The translations under genes and the position numbers were made by a program. 13,356 nucleotides of DNA from Candidatus Uhrbacteria bacterium RIFCSPHIGHO2_02_FULL_53_13 (GTDB lineage Bacteria > Patescibacteriota > Patescibacteriia > UBA9934 > UBA11717): positions 1 through 13,356 of the forward strand of contig MGDX01000038.1 of the NCBI GenBank assembly GCA_001791035.1, read 5' to 3'. The notes beneath the pieces were generated by a model, which ran no database searches, had not been told where the DNA came from, and was given only the letters and a program-made list of their open reading frames with translations. Every line of letters begins with the position of its first letter. Positions within the stretch are counted from its first letter, which is position 1. This document shows positions 7,066 to 13,347 of this stretch, in pieces.

Positions 7066-7970
7066 TTTTGAACTCTCGCGAGAGACAAAAATCGCTCGCG
7101 GTACTCGAGACGACGATCGTTTGTGTGAAATTTTAGCATGTGTTCGTTGATGATGACATCCGTCGAGCCATTCATGCGCGTACGAATTTCACTCGGGAGC
7201 CGTTCCAACTGAAATTGCTCGAGTACGCGTTCAAGCCAAAACGGCAGCGACCACGACAGTGGACGCAAGCATGCAAGGCGACGGTACCATGCCACGCGCG
7301 GTGACTGTGCGTTTGGAAACAACTCGCGTGCCCAGGCATTGGCGTGAATACAATCGGCAAACACGCCGTCGTCAATCATCGGTACCGTGGACAAAAGCCA
7401 GTGCGCCATGTGCGGATCATCCGGTTTGAGATGCACGTCGCGCAAATCAAGACTGGCATCCGAAAGAAAAAAGCTCAAGCAGATTGGATGGCGCGTGCGG
7501 TGGCCGGGACGCCGCCGCAATAGAGAGAGCGGTAGAAGCGCAAAAAAACGCACGCACCACAAAGCGCGCGATCGCGTGATGACAAACAAATCAATGTCGC
7601 TTTTTTCAGACGCCATCTCATGGGACAGCGAGTTGCAAACGGCCACGGCGCGCACGCCGGGAATGAGACGCATGACGCGCAAAAACCATCGCGCCGATTG
7701 CATCTTTTTGTCTGATGAAAGATAGCGCTCGTGCCGATCCGCCATTCGCGCGCCGTGTCCCGCAAGCGCGTAACGTCCCTGCATCACATCCACCTTTGCT
7801 TCGGCAACTTGCGCGTCGAGCGCCACCATCACCTCCTCGAGCGACCATGCGCGTGAAGGGCGATACAGCCATTGCCACACTTCCATCGCCGTTCCCCCAT
7901 ATCCAACCGCCGTCAAATACGCAAGCGTTCGGCGCACGTCCTCCCGGCAAGCTGGTGATGGCGCGGTCAT
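7062..7970 (-). CDS. Nucleotidyltransferase-fold protein with N-terminal winged-helix-like region
   Basis: The 302-residue product has a Pol-beta-type nucleotidyltransferase motif: CNSLSHEMASEKSDIDLFVIT (112-132), matching the family plan of a Ser in the first turn followed by S-D-I-D with two metal-binding aspartates (D125 and D127). The usual Gly before that Ser is Asn here. A third acidic residue may lie in the LSDASLDLRD stretch (169-178), but I cannot assign it. Residues about 8-70 look like a small winged-helix domain (RRTLAYLTAVGY, then SLEEVMVALDAQV). The substrate is unknown; relatives modify small molecules, proteins or tRNA. It overlaps yidC upstream and the ligase-like gene downstream by ATGA each, so it should be co-translated with both. 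Confidence 0.7.
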   Translation of the reverse strand: MTAPSPACREDVRRTLAYLTAVGYGGTAMEVWQWLYRPSRAWSLEEVMVALDAQVAEAKVDVMQGRYALAGHGARMADRHERYLSSDKKMQSARWFLRVMRLIPGVRAVAVCNSLSHEMASEKSDIDLFVITRSRALWCVRFFALLPLSLLRRRPGHRTRHPICLSFFLSDASLDLRDVHLKPDDPHMAHWLLSTVPMIDDGVFADCIHANAWARELFPNAQSPRVAWYRRLACLRPLSWSLPFWLERVLEQFQLERLPSEIRTRMNGSTDVIINEHMLKFHTNDRRLEYRERFLSLARVQK

Positions 7971-8719
7971 GACGAGGAGATTTCTTTTGGTTTTCGAAAC
8001 AGGACGTATTGTTGCAGGACGCTCACAAGGTTCGCCACGAGCCAGTAGAGCGTCACACCTCCCGGGAGCGTAGCGCCAAAAATCACGGTCACAATCGGCA
8101 TCGTATAGGTCATGGATTTAGTCATCGCGGCCGCCATGCTCTCATCTTTAGCGCCCTCTTTGCCGGCGATCGCGTGCGGCGGGCGCCGCGTTTCGAGCAT
8201 CTTTGCCTGCACGTACTGCACAATGCCGGCAATGATGGCAAGTGGAATACTACGCGCGCCCAAATCCACTACGCTCAAAAATACATGGTTAATGGCCTCC
8301 GGCGCCGGCACGAATGCGTACAGCATAGCGATGGAGTCGGGATCGTTCACCGAGCGGCTCAAAACGTTGTAGAGCGCGAGCAAAATTGGCATCTGCACCA
8401 ACAGCGGCAAACACGACGACGCCGGGTTCACGTGGTTCTCCTTGTAAATGGCCATCATGGCCTTGGCCTGCTCCTCCTTCTTATCCTTGTACTTTTCTTT
8501 GAGTTCGTTGAGCTGCGGCTGTAAATCCTGCATCGCTTTTTGCGCTTTGATGGACTTGGCGGTAAACGGCATCAAGACGAGTTTTATGGCTACGGTGAGC
8601 GCGATAATCGCAAAGCCCAAATCCGTGACGCCAATCCCCGCAAGCGCGTTGTAGCACACGATCAGTAAGTTATACATCGGCTGTGTGAGCAACACGAAGA
8701 AAATCCCACTTCCCGACAT
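7967..8719 (-). CDS. yidC: Membrane protein insertase YidC/Oxa1 family, short form
   Basis: YidC inserts and folds inner-membrane proteins, alone or with SecYEG. This 250-residue form lacks the large periplasmic domain of proteobacterial YidC and resembles Gram-positive and CPR versions. It has about five membrane spans (near 6-27, 35-52, 103-120, 148-170 and 205-236). The charged cytoplasmic hairpin KEKYKDKKEEQAKAMMAIYKENHVNP (73-99 region) is followed by the signature CLPLLVQMPILLALYNVL (103-120). The groove arginine of the family (R366 in E. coli) aligns with Lys46 in LTVAIKLVLMPF. The gene starts 2 bases after the nusA stop and ends in an ATGA overlap with the next gene. Confidence 0.95.
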   Translation of the reverse strand: MSGSGIFFVLLTQPMYNLLIVCYNALAGIGVTDLGFAIIALTVAIKLVLMPFTAKSIKAQKAMQDLQPQLNELKEKYKDKKEEQAKAMMAIYKENHVNPASSCLPLLVQMPILLALYNVLSRSVNDPDSIAMLYAFVPAPEAINHVFLSVVDLGARSIPLAIIAGIVQYVQAKMLETRRPPHAIAGKEGAKDESMAAAMTKSMTYTMPIVTVIFGATLPGGVTLYWLVANLVSVLQQYVLFRKPKEISSS

Positions 8720-8721
8720 AC

Positions 8722-10140
8722 CTATTCTGTTTCCTCTTCAGGCTCAATGGCGGCGGCTTCTGCGTCCGCTTCGTCCATCGCTGATGTTGGAAGTGCGTCG
8801 TCCTCAACGGCGTCCATAGCTGACTCCTCATCTGCGGTCTCCTCGTCTTCAAGTCCATCGTCCACGTCGCCTTCGGCCGCTTCCACCACATCCTCTGCCA
8901 CATCGGCGGCCTGCGCCTCTTCAACTTCCTCCTCCACTTCTGCCTCTACCACTGCTTCCGTCGGCTTGCTCCCTACTTCCACCGCCCCCTCGCTTGAGCC
9001 CTTGATCGCGCCTCCCTTTTCGGCAACGTTGATGCGCCAGTCCGTCAAGCGCGCCGCCAAACGCACGTTTTGACCGCCCTTGCCGATGGCCAGCGACAGC
9101 TGGTCGCTCTCCACCGTCACCGTCGCCACCTTAGACTCTTCATCCAACTCCACCGATTCCACTTTTGCCGGCGCGAGAGCGTTCATCACAAACAATCCCG
9201 CGTCCGCATCGAATTCGATGATGTCCACTTTCTCTCCGCCGAGCTCTCCAATAATCGTTTGAATACGCGCGCCGCGCTGGCCAATGCATGCGCCAATCGG
9301 ATCAATACCATTGTCGTCACACGCCACGGCCACTTTGGAGCGCGAGCCGGGTTCGCGCGCAATGGCTTCAATACGCACGGTCCCGTCGGCGATTTCTGGA
9401 ATTTCGGTTTTGAACAGCTCGAGCACTAATTCCGGCGCCGTGCGCGATACCAGAATTTCCGGCCCGCGCATACCCAAATCCACCGACATAATGTACACGC
9501 GGATGCGATCGCCCGGATAGTAGCGCTCGCCCGGCACCTGGTCATCGGGACGCATAATCGCCGTTCCGCGGCCAAGCTCGACTAAAATGACACGGCCTTG
9601 ACGACGCTGAACCGTGCCCATCAGCACATCGCCTTCGTGTTCCTTATATTCGTTGTACGTGACTTCGCGCTCGGCCTCGCGCAACTTTTGCGTAATCACC
9701 TGTTTGGCGGTCATCGCCGCCATGCGCCCAAACTCCGACGGAATATCCAGTTCCGTACGCAAGACATCGCCAATCTCCGCGTCCGCTTTAAGCGCCTTGG
9801 CGTCGGTGAGCATGAGCTCCATTTTTGGATTGAATCGAGGACCTTCGTCTAAATCCTCCTCCGACTCCTCAACGGGCTTTGGCGGACGCTTGAACTCATC
9901 AAACTCTTCTTCCTCTACCTTCTCCGGAAGCTCCTGATCTTCGACGACCGTTTTGACATCCCACAATTGAAGACTTGCGTCGGCGGGATTAAATTTGGCT
10001 TCGATGTTTTGCAATCGATTTCCAAAATCTTTTCGAAAGGCGGCCGCGAGCGCCGCTTCGATCGTCTCCATGACGGACTCGTACGAGAGACCCTTTTCTT
10101 CGACGATCTGTCGAATGGCTTGTTCAATGGGTGAGGACAT
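8722..10140 (-). CDS. nusA: Transcription termination/antitermination factor NusA
   Basis: NusA binds RNA polymerase and nascent RNA and affects pausing, termination and antitermination. The 472-residue product has an N-terminal polymerase-binding domain (about 1-160; SYESVMETIEAALAAAFRKDFG at 19-40). An S1 domain follows (about 168-235; HEGDVLMGTVQRR, VELGRGTAIM). KH1 carries DPIGACIGQRGARIQTI (280-296) and KH2 carries LAIGKGGQNVRLAARLTDW (350-368). The tail (about 389-472) is very acidic and Ala/Glu/Asp-rich, and a second acidic patch (67-99) interrupts the N-terminal domain. The frame stays open 51 codons above the ATG at 10140, but that stretch holds the leader, the promoter and no NusA-like sequence, so I start at 10140. 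It heads the nusA-yidC run and is divergent from the finger-array gene. Confidence 0.96.
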   Translation of the reverse strand: MSSPIEQAIRQIVEEKGLSYESVMETIEAALAAAFRKDFGNRLQNIEAKFNPADASLQLWDVKTVVEDQELPEKVEEEEFDEFKRPPKPVEESEEDLDEGPRFNPKMELMLTDAKALKADAEIGDVLRTELDIPSEFGRMAAMTAKQVITQKLREAEREVTYNEYKEHEGDVLMGTVQRRQGRVILVELGRGTAIMRPDDQVPGERYYPGDRIRVYIMSVDLGMRGPEILVSRTAPELVLELFKTEIPEIADGTVRIEAIAREPGSRSKVAVACDDNGIDPIGACIGQRGARIQTIIGELGGEKVDIIEFDADAGLFVMNALAPAKVESVELDEESKVATVTVESDQLSLAIGKGGQNVRLAARLTDWRINVAEKGGAIKGSSEGAVEVGSKPTEAVVEAEVEEEVEEAQAADVAEDVVEAAEGDVDDGLEDEETADEESAMDAVEDDALPTSAMDEADAEAAAIEPEEETE

Positions 10141-10190
10141 AGGTTGGGGAATAAGATTGTTTGAATCTCTGCTGGTAATGAAGAGCTTTG

Positions 10191-10214
10191 AAAAAATCTC
10201 GGCGCGAGCCGAGA
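10191..10214 (-). terminator. Terminator-like hairpin in the nusA leader (candidate attenuator)
   Basis: On the minus strand TCTCGGC (10214-10208), a 4-base loop and GCCGAGA (10203-10197) form a perfect 7-bp stem followed directly by six T residues (10196-10191). It lies between the predicted nusA promoter and the nusA ATG at 10140, so it would stop transcripts before the gene. No minus-strand gene ends just upstream, which argues against an ordinary gene-end terminator. Confidence 0.75.
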
Positions 10215-10230
10215 CCATCATCACGAAATA

Positions 10231-10259
10231 AGAGTACACGATACCGTTTTTGACGTCAA
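10231..10259 (-). promoter_or_regulatory. Predicted nusA promoter
   Basis: The minus strand has TTGACG (10259-10254; 5 of 6), a 17-base spacer and TACTCT (10236-10231; 3 of 6). The expected start near 10224 gives a leader of about 84 bases that contains the terminator-like hairpin. The -10 box is weak, so the start could lie elsewhere. Confidence 0.5.
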
Positions 10260-10264
10260 GCGAC

Positions 10265-10285
10265 TCTATGCGTCTATCGCATAGA
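10265..10285. promoter_or_regulatory. Perfect dyad between divergent promoters (candidate operator)
   Basis: TCTATGCG (10265-10272), a 5-base centre and CGCATAGA (10278-10285) form a perfect 8-bp inverted repeat. The centre is itself TCTAT, so three TCTAT/ATAGA half-sites occur in 21 bases and a second nested dyad, GTCTAT-CGC-ATAGAC (10272-10286), shares them. The site lies between the -35 box for nusA (10254-10259) and the -35 box for the plus-strand gene (10297-10302). No T tract follows, so it is more likely a DNA-binding site than a terminator. Confidence 0.5.
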
Positions 10286-10296
10286 CAGATCAATCA

Positions 10297-10325
10297 TTGA
10301 CAATCAAACTTAACGCCGATACTGT
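10297..10325 (+). promoter_or_regulatory. Predicted promoter of the five-finger gene
   Basis: A perfect TTGACA (10297-10302), a 17-base spacer and TACTGT (10320-10325; 3 of 6) stand ahead of the ATG at 10335. The expected start near 10332 leaves at most a few untranslated bases, suggesting a leaderless message. Confidence 0.5.
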
Positions 10326-10334
10326 CATCTTGCC

Positions 10335-10964
10335 ATGTCGGATGCTTCGCAAGACAGCAACAGTCCGTGCAGCATTGCGCAATGTAATGGCGTTCATTAT
10401 GCGCGCAGCTACTGTCGGCGCCACTATCAAGCTGCGCGACGTGCCGGATTCCCAGACGGTTGGGAACCAAAAAAGAAGGTGTGGTTTTGTCACGTGGTAT
10501 GGTGCGACGAGGAGGTGGAATGCCGCGGTTACTGTGGCGCACACTATCAAAAGTGGCGTCGATTGAACTACCCAAAGAGCTGGAAGCCGCCGCGTCCTTC
10601 CCCAGTCCCCCGCACATGTCGTGTTGACGCTTGCCATGAGCCGAGACGGACAAAGGGGTTTTGCGATTCGCATTACTACGCTTGGCGCAACGGACAACTC
10701 AATGGATTTGAAGCTCCACGAGACATTCCTCACTGCCAAGTTCCCAAGTGCGACAAGCCCGTGCGAGCACAAAGGTTCTGCCGTAAGCACTACAACCAGT
10801 GGCGCAGAAACACGCTCGATGGATTTCTGCGCTACGACGGACCCCCGTGCAAAGTGCCGACATGCGATGAGCCAGCCTACGGATACGGTTGGTGTCATCG
10901 TCACTACGTGTATTGGCGACGTCGCGGTTATCCACGAGATTTGGATCCCGAGTCGCTCTCTTGA
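10335..10964 (+). CDS. Protein of five tandem C-x4-C-x9-C-x2-H putative zinc fingers
   Basis: I do not recognise a named family for the whole protein. The 209 residues are almost entirely five repeats of 38-43 residues with invariant spacing C-x4-C-x9-C-x2-H-Y. The ligand sets are C12/C17/C27/H30, C52/C57/C67/H70, C95/C100/C110/H113, C134/C139/C149/H152 and C172/C177/C187/H190. Most repeats continue with a W-R-R segment and a short Gly/Pro linker (for example RRRGYPRDLD). All twenty Cys/His ligands are intact, which supports coding on this strand and metal binding. The protein is strongly basic and has no catalytic domain. From memory, single fingers of this look occur in phage and actinobacterial proteins, sometimes beside HNH nucleases. 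Binding to DNA or RNA is an inference. The gene has its own promoter and terminator and is divergent from nusA. Confidence 0.85.
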   Translation: MSDASQDSNSPCSIAQCNGVHYARSYCRRHYQAARRAGFPDGWEPKKKVWFCHVVWCDEEVECRGYCGAHYQKWRRLNYPKSWKPPRPSPVPRTCRVDACHEPRRTKGFCDSHYYAWRNGQLNGFEAPRDIPHCQVPKCDKPVRAQRFCRKHYNQWRRNTLDGFLRYDGPPCKVPTCDEPAYGYGWCHRHYVYWRRRGYPRDLDPESLS

Positions 10965-10965
10965 A

Positions 10966-10998
10966 TCACAGGCCGCCCCTTGGCCTGTGACTGCTTTT
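10966..10998 (+). terminator. Terminator of the five-finger gene
   Basis: One base after the stop, TCACAGGCC (10966-10974) and GGCCTGTGA (10982-10990) form a perfect 9-bp stem with a 7-base loop. CTGC and TTTT follow (10995-10998). It lies between two convergent genes and overlaps the stop of the minus-strand gene by two bases. There is no T tract on the minus-strand side, so it is mainly a plus-strand terminator. Confidence 0.8.
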
Positions 10999-12850
10999 AT
11001 TCCCGAGTCGTGAGAAATACCTCTAGCTCTTTTTCCATATTTGCGGCTTTTACAATCTTCCAAAAGTCTTTCTTTTGTATCGATTCAATGTCCACGGTGT
11101 CGCTGTAAGAAATATCCAAATCTTCAAAAATAAATTCAAATTCTACATCGAGTTGGAAGCGAAGAGCTCTCTGTTGCCCATCGGTCATAGAACTGAAGTA
11201 CGTCATATCCACCGATCGTTTTCCGCTTACCATATCGCCGAGAACATGATGATAAAAATTGTTCCAAACAAGCTGATCAGCCTCATCTTCAAGCTCCAAG
11301 CCAACAGCATGCGCAAGCCTTGGAAGAGATGCCACAATCACTTTGAGCTCGTTGGCCGAATATCTTGCCATCCCTGTCGTTAAATCGTAACTATCTTTTA
11401 GATCAAGGATCTGCAATCGAACTTCTTCCGTTTCCTTTTTGAGCAAAGCATTGGGTGATTCAAGAATCGTCTTTGTAAAATCCTCAATTGAGTCCGGGTT
11501 GAGGAGATTGCGTGCCCACTTGCGAAGTCCAAGTAGTCCATCAACGCGCTCGTCTCCATAGAGATGTCGAAAAAGAGGTTCGATATGTCGGTAGCGACTT
11601 GGTGGCAGGATGGCCATGGCAAGATGAACACGATCGGTTGCATCTGGGCCAAGGCGTGCAGCAAGTTCGGTCATTCTCTCCATGGTTTCCACGGTCTGTA
11701 TCCATGACAGCAAAAAATCCTCATTAATCTTTTTCAAAGCAGTGATCGTTCGCTCATCTGTTGCGTTTTTTTGTTCTTCCTCGAGTGCTTGAATAAATTT
11801 TCCTGCTTCAATTTCCGCCGTGGCAAGGTGAGCCGACGTATTGTTTGCTACAGCATCGCGCAGGCGTTCAAAATAGCGTCGTTGTGTATGTGCACGCCAA
11901 GTTTCCTCTGCGTTTTCCAACTCGGCTAACAATTCTTCATGCAAGAGATCGAGATAGTATCGCGTGTTCGTCAGGGTCCTAAAAGCCATGTTTAATATCT
12001 CGTCTGGTGGAGACATTTTCTTGTACCCCTTGATCGTCTTCAGTCGAGATCGAATGACACTCGTGGGAAGTGTACTTGATCTGATTACATAGACCCCGTC
12101 AATCAACCCATGGATTTTCTCGTGTCGAATAGTTCGTTCTGCCGCATCATTCATTTTCACAAAAGAATAGACTTCTTCACTTAGATGAATACCAGAAATA
12201 TCAGGATAATATTTGCCGAAGCTCACTTGTTTGTCCAAAACAACAACAATGTCTGTTGGGCTCACTCGCACATCTATCACCTCACCTTCAATGCCAAATT
12301 CATCCATGATAGATTGGACGGTTTTGTTCAAATCTCCCGCCGCAAGTTCACGGACCCGCTTGTACTTCATCTTGACGCCATCTATCAGCTGTATGGCAAT
12401 ATAAACCATAAACTGATCCGGATTTCTTTTTGTGGCCTCTAACTCATTGAGCAGAGCATCTTGCAAAGAGAAGCGTGTCTCGTCATGTGCTTCGTCATAT
12501 GAAGATTGATTTGTGGCATCGAGTTCATATTCAATCTCAAGGATTCGTTCAGCCCCCCGTTTGACAGATTCCGGCCACGCAGAAAACATTCGCTCCTCCA
12601 TGGTCTTCGTGCATTCGTCAAGCGCTTCATCAGAGAGCCCTTTTGGAAGACCTTCAATGTCTTTTTTTAGTTGCACCATCGCATCTACTCTCTGTTTGAG
12701 TCCTTCTAGAATCTCAAACTGACGCTCTTTGTGAGTGTCTGGGGCTTCACTATTTGGTTGTCGACGTTCGCCTCGATTGATATGACGGCATTGTATACGA
12801 AAGTTATCAGATGGTGAAAGAGCTTCTTGATAGATGAGGGCGCTACGCAT
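10997..12850 (-). CDS. Large protein of unknown function with an HEKIH motif (possible zinc metallopeptidase)
   Basis: I do not recognise this 617-residue protein. No signal peptide or membrane span is evident, and it is rich in charged residues and predicted helix. The one suggestive feature is ERTIRHEKIHGLIDG (about 238-252) with H243-E244-x-x-H247, the zinc-binding motif of many metallopeptidases. About 60 residues later LLHEELLAELENA (302-314) offers glutamates that could be the third ligand, as in gluzincins. I start at the ATG at 12850, which overlaps the yraN stop by 8 bases; the frame is open to 12940 but only inside yraN. The gene is clearly AT-richer than its neighbours: by hand count, 19 of 60 G+C at 11101-11160 and 20 of 60 at 12181-12240, against 38 of 60 at 9001-9060. 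Recent acquisition or relaxed selection would explain this. Confidence 0.8.
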   Translation of the reverse strand: MRSALIYQEALSPSDNFRIQCRHINRGERRQPNSEAPDTHKERQFEILEGLKQRVDAMVQLKKDIEGLPKGLSDEALDECTKTMEERMFSAWPESVKRGAERILEIEYELDATNQSSYDEAHDETRFSLQDALLNELEATKRNPDQFMVYIAIQLIDGVKMKYKRVRELAAGDLNKTVQSIMDEFGIEGEVIDVRVSPTDIVVVLDKQVSFGKYYPDISGIHLSEEVYSFVKMNDAAERTIRHEKIHGLIDGVYVIRSSTLPTSVIRSRLKTIKGYKKMSPPDEILNMAFRTLTNTRYYLDLLHEELLAELENAEETWRAHTQRRYFERLRDAVANNTSAHLATAEIEAGKFIQALEEEQKNATDERTITALKKINEDFLLSWIQTVETMERMTELAARLGPDATDRVHLAMAILPPSRYRHIEPLFRHLYGDERVDGLLGLRKWARNLLNPDSIEDFTKTILESPNALLKKETEEVRLQILDLKDSYDLTTGMARYSANELKVIVASLPRLAHAVGLELEDEADQLVWNNFYHHVLGDMVSGKRSVDMTYFSSMTDGQQRALRFQLDVEFEFIFEDLDISYSDTVDIESIQKKDFWKIVKAANMEKELEVFLTTRE

Positions 12851-13190
12851 ACCCGATCCCGCGAAAATGCGTAAGATGCGGCGTGCCATCGCGATACAAG
12901 ATCGATACCACATCCACACGCCACCGTGTTTTTGGGTCATGCGCTAAGAGCCACGCCTGTGCTCCGCGCTCAATGTGACGTAGTTTGGCCGTCCCAACGG
13001 CTTGCTCGGGAAATCCCATGGCAATATTGCGGCGCGTTTTGACCTCAACAAACACCACCTCGTCGCCATCGAGTGCGATGAGATCAATCTCACATCCACC
13101 ACCATGCCATCCGCGAACCAAAACACGGTACCCCTGTTGCATCAGGTACCGTGCGGCGATACGTTCTCCTCGTTGTCCTATAGTCATCAT
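12843..13190 (-). CDS. yraN: YraN family protein (UPF0102), nuclease-like fold
   Basis: The 115-residue protein matches the YraN/UPF0102 family, small proteins with a restriction-endonuclease-like fold and no firmly established role. It shows the N-terminal GQRGERIAARYL (5-16), GYRVLVRG (20-27), EIDLIALDGDEVVFVEVKTR (34-53) and RVDVVSI (91-97). The EID and VEVK pieces give the PD-(D/E)xK-type acidic and lysine set (E34, D36, E49, K51). Length is normal. Two ATG codons are adjacent at 13190 and 13187; either could start. The start region lies within the outer edge of the palindromic repeat element, and no Shine-Dalgarno sequence is visible. The stop overlaps the start of the downstream large gene, so the two are likely co-transcribed. 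Confidence 0.92.
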   Translation of the reverse strand: MMTIGQRGERIAARYLMQQGYRVLVRGWHGGGCEIDLIALDGDEVVFVEVKTRRNIAMGFPEQAVGTAKLRHIERGAQAWLLAHDPKTRWRVDVVSILYRDGTPHLTHFRGIGYA

Positions 13191-13193
13191 ACT

Positions 13194-13347
13194 GTGAAAC
13201 AGGACTTAGCATTCTTGAAACGGGATGAAATCCGACGCTCTGGAGAGAGAGAAAACCACAGATGTAGCCAGGGCTACATTGAGGATTTTTTCTCTTGAAG
13301 AGCAAGGAGTTCGCCCGTTTCATGAATGATGGAGTCCTGTTTTATGG
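13194..13347. repeat. Long imperfect palindromic repeat element, about 150 bp
   Basis: The two halves are imperfect inverted copies around a centre at 13270-13271. The tip is a perfect 8-bp stem, ATGTAGCC (13262-13269) and GGCTACAT (13272-13279). The arms continue with GAGAGA/TCTC blocks and end in paired TGAAACAGG-type motifs (13195-13203 and 13216-13224 on the left; inverted at 13314-13322 and 13336-13344 on the right). The right arm repeats the first 60 bases of the window at about 87% identity. The last bases of the window (13348-13356) still align with the other copy, so the repeat unit may extend past the window edge. No ORF of substance lies inside. It occupies the whole gap upstream of yraN. 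Confidence 0.75.

Noticed and set aside
10251..10258. TGACGTCA 8-base palindrome
   Set aside because: It overlaps the nusA -35 box and is short enough to arise by chance; I have no bacterial factor to assign to it.
10141..10293. Upstream extension of NusA by 51 residues
   Set aside because: The extra sequence has no NusA similarity and contains the predicted promoter and the terminator-like hairpin. The ATG at 10140 gives the normal N-terminus.
10290..11063. Open frame of 257 codons on the minus strand opposite the finger-array gene
   Set aside because: It is longer than the plus-strand gene but has no recognisable motif, and its apparent repeats only mirror the fingers. It overlaps the terminator and the end of the HEKIH gene. 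The plus strand shows invariant Cys/His spacing, a promoter and a terminator.
13297..13345. Short minus-strand reading KQDSIIHETGELLALQ, similar to one at positions 1-50 starting with ATG
   Set aside because: The similarity is explained by the DNA repeat. The frame ends after about 22 codons here and has no ATG at the equivalent place (it reads ATAAAACAG).
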